Source of the DNA: Clitopilus passeckerianus
Lineage: Eukaryota > Basidiomycota > Agaricomycetes > Agaricales > Entolomataceae
Direction of reading: 5' to 3'
Length of the DNA: 64,000 nt
NCBI GenBank assembly: GCA_944990035.1
Contig: CALYLX010000124.1
Span: forward strand, 186,001-250,000
A model generated the notes under the pieces. The model was not told where the DNA came from. It ran no database searches and was given only the letters and a program-made list of their open reading frames with translations. This document shows, in pieces, positions 21,536 through 33,184 of the stretch. The position numbers and the translations under genes were made by a program. Every line of letters starts with the position of its first letter. The stretch's first letter is position 1.

Positions 21536-24500
21536 TCAAAATTCCTCGTAAATTCCGCGCTTGAGCGAGATGACACCAGCAACCTTGCTCTCGAAATCGA
21601 AGATAGTGCCACCCTCATAAACCACCAAATCTGATCCTAATTTGCCACCTAAAGCACGGTGCAAGTTCGTAGTGGCGAGTGCGATTGCCCCTTCTTCCCC
21701 TATTGCTCCATTGGACTCGAGCAAAGCCTATAACGAGATAGGTCAGAGTTGTGTTCTGCAAAGCGGTACGAGGAACGGCTCACCCAGGAGAGATCGAATC
21801 TAAGATTCCTAGCGTAGTAGTCATCCACGACGCCAATTGCCACATTGACACCGTTGGCTAGCAATGTAACCAATCCACTATCCTTCGACAAAGGAGGCCC
21901 AGGATTTCTGGAAGAACGTTCAGCTACATACCCAGATGAGATGGTTGACCTTACATTCGCCGCTGTTCCCAAACTCTTGGGAACGGCCTGGGAGTAGTCA
22001 AAATGACGCTAACATCGGCGGCAGCAATCTCTTTGGCAAGCAGGTGGGCTTCCTCAGCACCAGCGAAAGTGAGGCGCACGACGTTCCCTGTTGAGGCTTC
22101 GTATTCAGATTTGATGGTGATGAGGGTGGCCATGACATCGGCGCTAGCAACGTTGACAACAAGAGGGATCTTGCCCTACAGAAGAAAATAAGTTGATGCT
22201 ATCTGGGAATGACGTTGACAAGCTCACCTCTCGAACCTTGACCCATGCGTCCTCGGTTGACTCGGCAAGGAGACGCCTGAGAGCAGCAATTTGAGTGCTG
22301 ATGCTGACGGAGGTCCAGTAAATATTGGTGATGTGAAGGGCAGTTTCAGTCTGAACCACAGCTCCAAGCTCCAGCTTATGGGCTGCGCCAGTTTCAAACG
22401 TCGTAGAGAGCCCACACATAAATCCTGTACCGTAAGGAGCAGTGATAGCTTGAGTGACGCCACTACGATAGGCCAGCCTGTCGAGTAATGAGCCTAGAGC
22501 ACGTATTTTATAAACATCCGATTCACTTACAAGAGATTGCGACCTTCGAACTGAAGACCATCAACAGCGCGAACGATGGGTTCCTCTCGAAGGAAGGCGG
22601 GCACCTTGCTCCCTGTCAACGGGTCGGGGACGGTCCCGTCGTTGGTTGAATCCTCCTGGAAAATTTCAGAGATACCAATTCGAGAACCGAAGGTGGTAAG
22701 GCCAGGAGCGATGGATCCGCCTTTGAGGTCAATCACCCTTGCTGCGTGTTGGTCGTTGCAAAGGCCAGTGGTGTCTTGTTGAGCGCAGAAGGAGATAGAA
22801 CCGCCATGAACCACAACAGAAGTTCCGTAGCCTGAGTTGTCTTCGTTGTAAAGGGTGCTGATATGGCCGTCTTGAGTGGCCACCCTGACATTCTTGACTC
22901 CGACAAACTTTAAAGTTGTGGTCTTCTCGATTGGTGATCGGTCGCCACGAAGGGGTGGGAGACCGTTGTACTTAATAGCGGCCTTGGTCTCATTCTTCCA
23001 GTCCGGCGTGACAGGTGGACGTTGGAGCTTCGCCGGCTTGCTGAGCGGGTATGGGTTCTTCAACTGTTCGATACCGTCGACCCAGACTTGGACGGGCGTT
23101 GCACCAATTGCAAGTGGGTGGGAATCCCATACTACGACATCCGCATCGTAACCTGAACACATCAAGAATGAGTGCCATTCAACCCACTGAGGAAAATTTG
23201 AATATACCTGGAATAGCTTTACCAACACGATGACCTACGCCGGCGGCAGCGGCGGACTGAGTCGTGATGGACGCCAAGGCGAGTTCAGCATCAAGACCAT
23301 AGTAGTGAGCCTGCTGGGCCTCAAAGAGCAGGTACCTGCTATTCAGAACCGGATGGTCGGACTACGGACACACCATCAGCAGGAGTAAATAACACTTTTA
23401 GAACAAGGACTAACTTTCATGACAACAGAAAAGCCATTATCAGAAAGAATCTTGGGAGCGAACTCGGAAGCCCTGTACATTTCACGCTTCTTCCTGTCAT
23501 GAAGGTCAGTTATTGCCGAAGTCTAGCAGGCGAGGATGCTTACTTCGAATTGACTGCAAACAGAGCGATGGACGGCGCACCACCCTACACAGGGTGAGAC
23601 CCAGATTATATTGAGAGACATTTTTATTCATTTACCCATGCCTTTCTGAGTAGGTCTGGGACCAGGTAGGTCTCTTGGGCGTGATGGATGGAGGCAATAG
23701 GGAATTGGAATTCGTTGGAGAGCTGAACGAAGGTTGTCAGAAGCAAGAGCATTGGAAGCGAGATAAAATTACTCACTCGGATGATCATGTCAAGATCGAC
23801 CGCCTGCAAGGTCATTAGAAAAACCCCTTAGGAACAGTGCCAAGCAGTCAGATCTTACCTCATAGCAGTGAATAGATAACTAAATTAGGCATGTCGGTGA
23901 CAAGTTCTCAGAGAGCATAAATGGCCATACCTTGACTTTACCGCGAAGAACGTCAATGAGAGCCTCCCATTGCAAGTTCTCCGGGAAATCAGCAGTAACA
24001 GTAGAAGCAGCAGGACTAGAGAACCAGCGGAGCCAGCTACCACGGCGTGCTTCGACAGCTTGGACGTTGGCGCAGAAAGCATCTTGTTGAACCTTGAGTT
24101 TACGAGCCGTGTCGTATGCGTTGCGGAAGTTCCAGCTGCTGTCCATGCGGGTTTGACCGTAGACTCTGCTGGGATTTTCGCCTGGTATTCATCAGCTTCG
24201 ATTATCCAGGCAGAAAGTAACAGATAGGCGTACCACAGGCATGCCTAGAAACAGGATAATGTTAGCAACGGGCAAGATATGTATAGAAGAGCGACCTACT
24301 TCATATGACGCCAATGCTCATGCTCGAACGTTTGATTGGGGAGAAGAGACGCGGGAGGTTCAAGAAGTAGAGAGCTGGTCGATTTCTCCGCGGTAGGACG
24401 TAATTTGATCAAGAAAGCTTGTCCACCTGCAGTACCAGGACTACATTAGCGACACCCCAAGACCATATGAATGAAGAAACTGACCAATGTTGCCAGCACT

Positions 24501-25181
24501 ACCAGGGAGAACTTGTACTGTGGTTACTCCACCTGCCAATGCGAGGTCGTAGGAAGCATCATGAGTGTTCAAGCCATCAACGCTTCGGAGCCAAGGGAGG
24601 ATAGGAGCTTTTTTGGAATTTGTATCCATCGCGCCTAGTAAGATAGTTAGGACAGCGCCTCAATGAATGACGTAAATTATAAACCTACCCATCAGAACTG
24701 GCAAGCTGTCGACGCCGATATGGGAGTGCAGGTCGACGATACCAGGTGTGACCCATTTGCCATTGGCATCAAAGGTGTCTAGGTGACCGTGATTTTTCTT
24801 CACATCCCGGAGGACACGAGACGGGATATCTCCGATGGCTTGTATCAAGCCTTTGTTCAACAGAACATCTCCTTTGACAACTCCTCCATCGCCAGTCCAA
24901 ATGGTGGCATTCTGAATCAATGTGGGTGGTGTCCCCGGAACGTAACGATCTGAGGCCTTCTCAAGACGAGAGACAGGCTCAAAGTTGGCAGAAGGACCAG
25001 CAGTGGCACTGATAGATCGACATCGCTCCAAGTTCCGCAAATGCTGGGCCGAAGATACTGAATTGCCAGACGAAGGCACGAACGGAACCAGTAGCAGCAA
25101 GCCAAGGACAGCCGCATATTGGACGCGCATCCTGGACGGCGAGCGAGTGCTTTCCGGAATAGGCTGGTAGTCAGGCTTCAT
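21536..25181 (-). CDS. membrane-anchored amidohydrolase-superfamily protein with two tandem hydrolase-like halves
   Basis: Starts at ATG 25181. Residues about 19-37 (RVQYAAVLGLLLLVPFVP) form a single N-terminal membrane anchor, so the bulk should lie in the lumen or outside. The first half is a metal-dependent amidohydrolase: DVLLNKGLIQAIGDIP, then the HxH motif in PGIVDLHSHIGVDSLP (about 24705). Further candidate ligands are the Lys/His in RGKVKLSIHCYE (exon junction near 23870-23930), a His in IASIHHAQETY (about 23690) and the Asp in VVMKSDHP. The second half repeats the composite fold (KFVGVKNVRVATQDG, DLKGGSIAPGLTTFGSRIGISE) but has TFGSR where the HxH should be, so it is probably inactive. 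The C-terminus GSDLVVYEGGTIFDFESKVAG is the usual small beta sandwich. Around fifteen short introns occur. JGI-style annotations call similar fungal proteins CE9-like (from memory). Substrate unknown. Confidence 0.75.
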
Positions 25182-26859
25182 TGTACGCGTCCTTGACGAT
25201 GAAGAGATAGAGAACAGCGACGAGGAGCAGCGAGAGATTGCCGAGCTTGCATTATTGGATGCTGAAAGTGCGCAATTATATTCTGCCCCATCCCATCAAC
25301 GCGAACCATGCTGGCACACTACTTTTGGTAATGTTTTCTCACGTTGCTTCATGGCCAGCAAATGCGCGGCGACGAGGCCTCGCCGCCTCGGGGTTCTTGA
25401 CGCTCAGTTCTACTAGGCTCCTGTTGTTATCCGCATTCCAGACGTCAGCGCCGCATTTCAGGAAGCTTTTGACGTAACAAAGTAACGGGGAATCGCTCTT
25501 GCTTTCGAAGTAGCGACGCTCAGCCATTATTTGCATCCTGAAAGGCCGTTCCAACAGTTTTCCCCTTGTGCCTCTGGCGATGCGTATTTTGGTCCAATAT
25601 GTCTCTGAATTTATCAACGACCGTGGCACTTGTCTGTGAATGGGAAACTGCTGCTGGCACTCGTCCTACTCGTTCAAGCAAGAATATTGTGACGATGACA
25701 GAACGGAACCAAATTGTGGTTCGCATTTTTACGGTTGTTTACTACGACCGTCACCTCAACCGTCTTCCTTGAAGAATCCTTGCTTCTGGGCCCCACTGAG
25801 GGCTGCCCGAAGCGCCTCAAGGCTCGCCCTTGTGGGTTGCAGCCTACTTTTATGTGTCAGACGATCATTTGGAGGCTCTTGGTCGGATCCGATACTAAAA
25901 GACAGCACGCAGGCTTCTAGTCCTTACAGCACCTCAACTCACACAGCTATCATGCTATAATAGGCTCACATAGGCTTCAATGTGACTCTCCCGCCTGGGA
26001 AGGTCAGGGTTGGGTTGAGGAACTAACGTTCAGCAAAAAAGCTCGTTTGACTGTTTTTTCCCTCTACATCAGGGCTACGCAGCTTTCTCTGCATCCAAGT
26101 CAGCGTCATCTAAATACTTCTTCCCTAATTTCTTCCCTCTTTCTATCGTTCAGAAAAGCTTTGCTTTCATTCCCGACGCTTCCCGCGATTCCTTCTTACT
26201 ACAGTACCCCAGATCGTAGGGCTCGCTTTACGACCGCCATCATAGTCTTGCTTTTGTCAATCTACATTACCTTCCCAGATCCGCATTTTCTTGAGGGCAT
26301 GGCCGTCGCCTGACAAATCTAAACACGGAACCAGGTTCACATGAACCAGGTCAAAGCCGAATGTTGAACTGGAACCAAAGGGATTCTTCGTCGTTCGAGG
26401 GACTCGGAGGGTGGTATCTACCCCCAGCTTCACGTGGATTTCCTCTTATCCATTGCCATGACTTCACACTCAGCTATCCAACCCAGCCTTCTTTGCTCAA
26501 ATCTTTGCTCCATAGCCTAATTCATTTACCCTCTATTTCTTCAAGTAATTCATGCATAAAATAGCGCAAACCGCCGTAGACTGAATCGCATCCCGGAAAG
26601 TCGGGTCAATATGCTAGATCGTAGCCCCACTATGAACGATAATAGTATACATGATCATGCCAGTAATGGTGATCGATTGACCACCCAGTTGGATTGGGGG
26701 GATCAATTGAACGGTGATCAACAGCCTGAGGGCCGCATGCATGACAGTGTCGGGACCAATGGTAGAACCCGACCATCATCTCCACCGGGTATGCTTTCTG
26801 GACAAATAGCAGATGTAACGGTGGAAGACTGCTAACTACAGGTACAGGCATACTGGATC
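25182..26859. other. intergenic, no gene recognised
   Basis: Upstream region of the amidohydrolase (minus) and of the F-box pseudogene (plus). It has T/C-rich stretches (about 26040-26180) and possibly a degenerate leader exon at 26611-26780 (MLDRSPTMNDNSIHD...) of the following F-box copy. No domain is visible. Confidence 0.4.
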
Positions 26860-28082
26860 ATGGAAGAAGAAGGAACTGGAGACACGCAGCCATCTACAGG
26901 GATACAGAGTCTCCCTCCAGAGGTCCTGGGCAACATCTTCCTCTTGATATACATCGACGAACGAGCGAGGACACTGCTGCACGCTGAATACAAACGATGC
27001 ACCGTGGACTTTAACGCGTGTTTGCAAACGGCGGAGAACCATTACATTGTCGCAACCCATGCTCTGGTCAACTCCCGTGGTCTCCCCGCCATTGTACGGC
27101 AATGGCCACGGCCCCTCCCAGATATCGGCTCTAAAGCTAATCTTGCATCGATCCGCCCCCTCCCCTCTGAAGGTCACCTTCTTGGAGATTGGGGTCTTGG
27201 AGAGGATGTTGCAGAGGAGATGATTCATCTGCTGGTAGGGTCCTCCAATCGCTGAAATGAAGTGCGCCTAGGGCTCAATTTCAATCGATGGAGAACTCTG
27301 AGTAGAGTGCATGGAAACCTTCCACTTCTTTCCAGGCTCGCTTTCAGACGTTAGGGAGCACAACCCTTCGAGAGTTTTGGTGCATTCGAGGATGATCCAA
27401 AACTTGAACACCATATCCACTCCCTTTTTCCCAGTTGAAAACCTTCACAGGACCAGCCCCGGGAGCTATCGACGTTCTAGCCCAGGCTCATTCACTTAAG
27501 GAACTCGAGATCGAATACAACCATTGTTATGAGGTCAAGTCGGAGAACCACCCACCGATTCGTCACTTCGCACTACAGCGCCTCAAGACCAGTGCCCTCT
27601 CTTCCCTCCAGTGCCCGAAAATTCCATCACTCAAGAATTTGGAGGTGCATTCGGCAGCGGCGGGAGTCCCAGTTTCAAACCAGCACATCGTTGACTTCAT
27701 CCTCCGCAGCCAATGTTCGCTGACATCTCTTACCATGGGATACATAGATTGAGGAGAACAACCAGCGGTCAATGTTCGAGCTCTCCTCGGCTGTGTACCT
27801 GAGCTGCGCTACCTCGAGATCTTCGAGAGCGGCACGGAAAGCTCAGAATTCAAGGTTCCATGGGCTGAAGTTCTCCGTTCTCTCATTATCTCTGATTCAG
27901 TCGAAGAAAACGCCGTTCAAGACTTGTCCAATATGTTCTTTCTCGCGACTAGGCCCATAACCGACGGCCTCAGGGCCCTACTGTCAGCGATGAGGGATTC
28001 TCGACGGAGATATAGTCGTGGGCCCAACGGATTTTCGGCCCGGATGCAATATTATAATGCTGTAGGGGTTTCCGAGCTCTAA
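26860..28082 (+). pseudogene. F-box/LRR-like protein, frameshifted copy of the gene at 28452
   Basis: Segments in different frames line up with the intact neighbour in order. They are TGIQSLPPEVLGNIFLL (compare AGIEVLPPEILSKIFLF), APWTLTRVCKRRRT (about 26999-27040, shifted frame; compare TPWTITRVCKRWRT), VHGNLPLLSRLAFRR (about 27310), PPIRHFALQRLKTSAL (about 27555), SQCSLTSLTM (about 27710), GCVPELRYLEIFE and VPWAEVLRSLIISDS (about 27862-27900). The last block ends in a stop at 28080-28082. At least three frame changes and an in-frame TGA after GYID break it. The intact family pairs an N-terminal F-box (SCF ubiquitin ligase adaptor) with leucine-rich substrate-binding repeats. Confidence 0.7.
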
Positions 28083-28451
28083 TAAAGTTGGAAATATTTT
28101 GATCATCGATTGTGCTTGGGGCGACGAAATTTTCCTGAGCCATTTCTGACGAAAACCCCTGTTGGCCGTCGCCGAAATATGTACTGAAGGATGCTTGGAA
28201 GGATGGGTAGTGGTACATTGTAGCTCTGTCGTGGCTCCTATTAATATATTCATGATGGCGTCAGCGGAGATGGTCATGAGAGTGATTGACACCAGCTACC
28301 TCAATCCCTTCATGGATCAGCTCGCCCATATGGTTCTTGGGGGAAAAGCTCAAGCAGTTCAGAACCTAACCATCACCTTCAGGTATGCTTCAAAGAGCAT
28401 AAGGACATAATTACCGCTGATCGCTAGATACAGGAACTGACAAACTGCTTC
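28083..28451. other. spacer between F-box copies
   Basis: Contains an open stretch at about 28200-28410 (QLAHMVLGGKAQAVQNLT) that may be a leftover from another family member. It stops before the intact gene and is not joined to it by a clear intron. Confidence 0.35.
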
Positions 28452-29702
28452 ATGGCACCGGAAGGAGCCGGCCCAGGGGACACCAAGTCATCTGCAGGAA
28501 TAGAAGTCCTCCCACCGGAGATTTTGAGCAAGATCTTTCTTTTCTCATCACCCAGCCGGAGAGGGATGGGGGGCCATTGCTGTACATTGGACCCAAAGGA
28601 GACACCGTGGACCATAACTCGCGTTTGTAAACGTTGGAGGACCCTCGCAGTATCCTATCCGATTCTGTGGTCTACCCTCATCCTTTGCCCCAACAACGAT
28701 CCCATTAGCGGTCACCGAAGTAGATCACCCTTGCCCTCAGCTCTTGAGCTAGTCTTGAACCGATCCACTCCTTCGCTCTTAAAAATCGAATACTGGGACG
28801 ACTTTGCTCCACACAGCGTAGAACAGGAGATGCTTCGCCTGCTCGTAGAAGCTTGCAGGCGCTGGAGCGAAGTCTCCCTCCAGCTTGATTTCGACACCCT
28901 GAACAAACTGTCCAAAGTACGTGGAAATCTTCCACATCTTACCAAATTCGAATGCCAGCCCTACGGAGCGCAGACTTTTGAAATATTCGATTTGTTCGAG
29001 GACGCACCGAAACTCGAACATGTTCTGCTGAGGGTTGATAATATGGCGCCTTATCGCCTTCCTCTACACCAGCTAAAAACCCTCAGGGGACCAATTCCAG
29101 GAAATCTTGAGGTCCTAAGGGGGGCTCCCCTACTGGAGGAAATCGAGATCCAATTCCTCCGCTATCACGGTCTTCCCGCGATGAACCAGCCCCCGATTCA
29201 TCATGCGGCACTGCAGCGCCTCAAGACGAATGCGCTCGATTTCCTTCAATGCCTGACAGCACCATCGCTGAAGCAGTTGGACATTTACCCCCTATATTTT
29301 CTCACAGTCGCTCTGCAAGGCGTTACCCGCTTTATTGACCACAGTAGATGTTCTCTCACATCTCTTACCATGAAAGGCCTGTGTTGGGATCATGTGAGGC
29401 GGCGCGATATCGAGGACCTCTTCAACTGCGTACCTCAGCTGGTGTCCCTCGAGATTGTGGAGCATGATTGGCAGGTTCCATGGGACGATGTTCTCGATTC
29501 TCTCACCATTGCAGATTCAGCTAAAGAATATCCTGTCCCCAACTTGACCAACGTCTACTTCTTTGCGACCAAAAGCATAAGTACGCCGGACATAATGAAG
29601 ATGGTATTGACTATGAAAACCTCTAGATATAAGCAATCTCGAGGTCCTAACCCGCTTTCCTACGATTTCAATGGGTTCACTGATCATAACATTGTCGAAT
29701 GA
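28452..29702 (+). CDS. F-box/LRR-like protein (416 aa, intronless)
   Basis: Single exon from ATG 28452. Residues about 15-75 form the F-box region: IEVLPPEILSKIFLF, an insert, then PWTITRVCKRWRTLAVSYPILWSTL, the usual L/P start and W-R-x-x-A end. The rest is irregular leucine-rich repeats: LELVLNRSTPSLLKIEY, LPHLTKFECQ, LEHVLLRVDN, LPLHQLKTLRG, ALQRLKTNALDFLQCL, RCSLTSLTMKGL and CVPQLVSLEIVEHD. By family knowledge the F-box would bind Skp1 in an SCF E3 ligase and the repeats would select targets, which are unknown here. The gene is flanked by two decayed relatives and its 3' end faces the minus-strand copy at a distance of 53 bp. Large, quickly changing F-box families are common in agaricomycetes. 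Confidence 0.8.
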   Translation: MAPEGAGPGDTKSSAGIEVLPPEILSKIFLFSSPSRRGMGGHCCTLDPKETPWTITRVCKRWRTLAVSYPILWSTLILCPNNDPISGHRSRSPLPSALELVLNRSTPSLLKIEYWDDFAPHSVEQEMLRLLVEACRRWSEVSLQLDFDTLNKLSKVRGNLPHLTKFECQPYGAQTFEIFDLFEDAPKLEHVLLRVDNMAPYRLPLHQLKTLRGPIPGNLEVLRGAPLLEEIEIQFLRYHGLPAMNQPPIHHAALQRLKTNALDFLQCLTAPSLKQLDIYPLYFLTVALQGVTRFIDHSRCSLTSLTMKGLCWDHVRRRDIEDLFNCVPQLVSLEIVEHDWQVPWDDVLDSLTIADSAKEYPVPNLTNVYFFATKSISTPDIMKMVLTMKTSRYKQSRGPNPLSYDFNGFTDHNIVE

Positions 29703-29755
29703 TTCTATGTAGTATGTAAGATACGTCTCTATGTAAAGATTCCAAAACTATCAAT

Positions 29756-31225
29756 CTACCAATCAATAAAAGGAGGCGAAAACGTATTCATAGATATTCG
29801 TGATGAACCCAAAGCTGGCTGTTTTGTCATAAACTGAAGCCTGGTGAGGGGGTGTATTCCGGTCCGCAGGCATGTCTTTCGGTAGTATGGACTTGAAGGC
29901 GACGGAGTGACAGGAACTTCAACCATGTCATGACTGGCTTCAAATCCTTCATCGTATAGCATTTGCCATGCCTGTTTCTGTAAGACCTCCCCAGGGGAGC
30001 TGACTTGCCAACCAATAATCGAGGAGCAGATGAAGCGGGCCGCAAGAGCAGCGCTGTTCCTGACTCGAGACCTGACCATTAGAATCCAAGAGCCACCAAA
30101 ATCGACCTGTTCTTTGGTTTGAAGGTCGAGGTACCTGAGGCGCGGAAGTAAGTGGTTGTCCTCCCCCCACGTAAGGGCAGGGACCACCACTACCAGGGGA
30201 CGTTGAAGGGATCCCGTTCGATGATTTGTAGATGTGTCAGGTACGGGAGATTCTTGAACAGGTCAACAATCGAGGACCGGTCGCAATACTTCACCGCAGC
30301 CAATGATAGCGTGGTGGGTTGGAATCGACTGCGTATAGCGAACATGATGATACCGAGTGGGGTCGTGATGTTTTTCGACGAATTGGAAGGTGGTCGATCA
30401 CGAGGGTTTCTAGGTTTGGCATTTCGACGTCGAGGAGGGAGTCCAGCGAGTCTGTTACCAGTCGCTTAAGGCCATGGTGCTTGATTGCTGCATGCCCCGA
30501 TGCGTGGCCAGCTGGCCAGAGGTTGCTGAAGGACAGCTCTCTGAGCGAGGTAGTTTTGGGAAGGAAGTTGATTGAAGATCTCGGGTGCTTCATCTGAATA
30601 CCGAGGAATGTGAGTTGATCGGAGGGTAGCTTGAACAAAGCTGGATCGGGAACCTCGAGCAACGTGACGCACTGTAGGGAAGGTGCGTCGTCGAATGTAG
30701 TCACGTTATTGAGGAGGGTTGGAGCGTAAGGTGCAACCTGCAGCACCCCGGGGATTGGAGCTTGCCATGAGCTTTATGTAAAAGCTCAAAGTGGCAATAA
30801 GAAAGAAGTATAGAGAGCTTCTCCCAACGAGAGGAATGTTGGATAAGCACCCGAAGGTACAAAGGTGTTGGCCCCTTTCCTTCGCTGAATTTGTCTATGA
30901 AATGAATACTGATTGGTGCCGGGTATGACATCTTTAAGCAGAGTTTCAATATGCCAAGTTCTTCGCCTGGCATCCACCCGGTTGGCATGTCTAGAAGGTT
31001 AATCCTGATGCGCGACCAAAGTGTTTTCCGCGCCAAAGCGGTTGTTCGCCACACTCTGCATACGGAGGTGAAGATCCATGGTGCTTGTGATTGGTCCAGG
31101 GTGTCTGTGTATCTGCCCGTTGGAACTGGCAGGTTCCATTGGGGTAGTGTCAACATAAGGATATGTTCAAGGATGACCTGTAGCATTGACTGGATCCCGG
31201 TCGCCGTATCTGCCGAGCTAGCCAT
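29756..31225 (-). pseudogene. F-box/LRR-like protein with three frame breaks
   Basis: From ATG 31225 the frame has an F-box-like start (IQSMLQVILEHILMLTLPQ, SQAPWIFTSVCRVWRTTALA, TLWSRIRINL) and repeats such as LRVLIQHSSRWEKLSILL. The first break is near 30745, where HGKLQSPG passes into the frame of GVLQVAPYAPTLLNN. The second is in an A5 run near 30378, where IRRK passes into NITTPLGIIMFAIRSR. The third is near 30197, where DPFNVPW-stop passes into LVVVVPALTWGED. No GT-AG intron fits these places. The tail (LPRLRYLDLQTKEQVDFGGSW) runs to a stop at 29756-29758. This is a different subfamily from the plus-strand copies. Assembly indels could mimic this, but three in one gene suggest real decay. 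Confidence 0.6.
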
Positions 31226-31503
31226 TAAGGTCGTTCCGGGCTGATTTCTCGAGTATAAGTTGGGTTTATAACGGTAGTATCCTAGAACGCTTGTCTGTGT
31301 AGCTCAAGCAAGATAAAGATCCGTAGCCGAGTGTCCTTGCCTCCAGAGATATCATGACGACTGGTGCTGGCCCGCAAGCGGATAACGCGGAACGCCCAAG
31401 TGGCTGTGAAATTGAAAGTTCTTAGAAAATACGAACAAATAACACACGCGTCGTGAGTCCTTGATTTGGACGCCATTTCAAGGACTCTAATCTACTCGAC
31501 ACA

Positions 31504-32766
31504 ATGGTTGCAACAACGACGGAGCAGGTACGATATTCAATATAACGAAAGCGAGGGAAATGTACTAACTGAGTACCAGCTCACAGCGCTTGCATCTACC
31601 ACCGTCAGTACGTTGATGGTTTTGGCTTCACGATTCATGCTCACCTGGCTTGATCATACCTGCAGTCGTACATCCTCTGGTTCTACTTTCAGTAACGGAC
31701 CACCATGCACGTTCTATATCAAGAAACTCTCAGAAACGCGTCATTGGCGTGCTGCTCGGCCAGGATAATGGCAAGACCATCAACGTCGCAAACTCTTTCG
31801 CTATTCCTTTCGAGGAGGACGAGAAGGATAGCAAAACATGGTTTTTGGACCATAACTACATTGAGGGCATGTACGACATGTTTAAGAAGGTTAATGGTAC
31901 GTGTTTGACTGCTTTTCTGTGATGGGATGCTCAAACGTGACTATTTGATCAGCACGAGAACGAATGATTGGCTGGTACCACACAGGGCCAAAACTGCGAG
32001 CCTCGGACCAGGAAATTAATGACCTCTTCAAACGATACGTGGCTCGGCCAGTGATGGTAATTGTCGATGTGCGGCCAGAGACCGTAGGGATCCCAACGGA
32101 TGCCTACTTCGCGGTAGAGGAGATCAAAGACGTACGTCGAGTGACTTCTCAGTTCTTCGAAGTCACCGCCATCTGACCAAGTTCCCTCTCATCTAGGATG
32201 GTACAGAGACGCATAAAACCTTCCTGCACGTCCCCTCAGCCATAGAAGCTGAAGAAGCCGAGGAGATTGGTGTTGAACATCTCCTCCGGGACATCAAGGA
32301 CTCAACGACCACGACACTCGCCACGCGCGTGAGCGAGCAGCTGTCATCGCTTCAAGGCCTCCAATCCCGGTTAAAGGATGTCCAATCCTACCTCCTTGAG
32401 GTCGCAGCGGGGAATATGCCTGTGAACCACCAGATTGTGTACCACCTCCAGGACGCGCTGAATTTGCTGCCGGATATCTCGGATCCTACGACGACGCAGA
32501 GTTTCGCGTCAAGTACGAATGACCAGATGCTGGTGGTGTACCTGAGTAGCTTGCTCAGGGCTGTGATTGCCCTCCATGGTCTGGTGGACAACAAATCCAC
32601 GATCGGACGCGTCGAGGTGGAGGAGGGCGAGAAGTCGAAGGATAAGAAGGCGAATAGTAAGGAGAAGGATGCGAAGGATAAAGGGAAGGAAACGAAGGAA
32701 ACGGAGAAGGACGCCTCAAAAGAGAAAAAGGATGGTAAATCGAACGCAGATGAGAAAGGCTTGTAG
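31504..32766 (+). CDS. RPN8: 26S proteasome regulatory subunit RPN8 (PSMD7), MPN domain
   Basis: Lid subunit of the 19S regulatory particle, partner of the deubiquitinase Rpn11. The first exon is only MVATTTEQ (31504-31527). Splicing then gives [18 protein letters not shown] (donor GTACGT at 31610) and [20 protein letters not shown]. The MPN domain continues with [15 protein letters not shown] and [19 protein letters not shown], then [20 protein letters not shown]. The JAMM metal motif is absent at this place (YHTGP), as expected for Rpn8, which is a non-catalytic MPN protein. The second half ([34 protein letters not shown]) is the helical region that binds Rpn11 and Rpn9. The C-terminal tail is a Lys/Glu/Asp run, as in yeast and human. 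The stop is at 32764-32766. Confidence 0.95.
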
Positions 32767-33184
32767 TAGACCTGAGTGTACGCTAATGAAGATATCCTAT
32801 TACCTCCTCTATTTCTCCGGCGTTTTCTCGTTGCGAATGGTGCTGCCGCATCTCTTCATCATTCTTCCCCCAAAGCTTGACGCCTGGAATCTGATGCAGC
32901 TGAGCCATGTGGCGACTAATCCCTCCGAACGCGCGCCAGGCTGTTGTGTGGCGCGTTACGCTGCACCTCGGATATGAGGTCACATGACTCGGGCTTGATA
33001 AGCAGAGCTCCAATCTTTTTTTCCTCCCATCAACCATCCACGACTGTTGCCCTTTCCCCCACGACTCTTACCCTCTGATCAACGTACGTCGTGACTGCGA
33101 AGGCCTCACTGCCGAGGTCCTCAAGCTCAGAGCCGCTGACCTTGTCCTTACGTTGACAGAACTCTATTTGAAGACCTGCCAATA
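32767..33184. other. intergenic; leader of the CCHC zinc-finger gene
   Basis: Contains the RPN8 3' UTR and a pyrimidine-rich leader (CCCTTTCCCCC, CTCTTACC) before the ATG at 33185, a pattern often seen upstream of translation-related genes. No other gene is visible. Confidence 0.4.
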
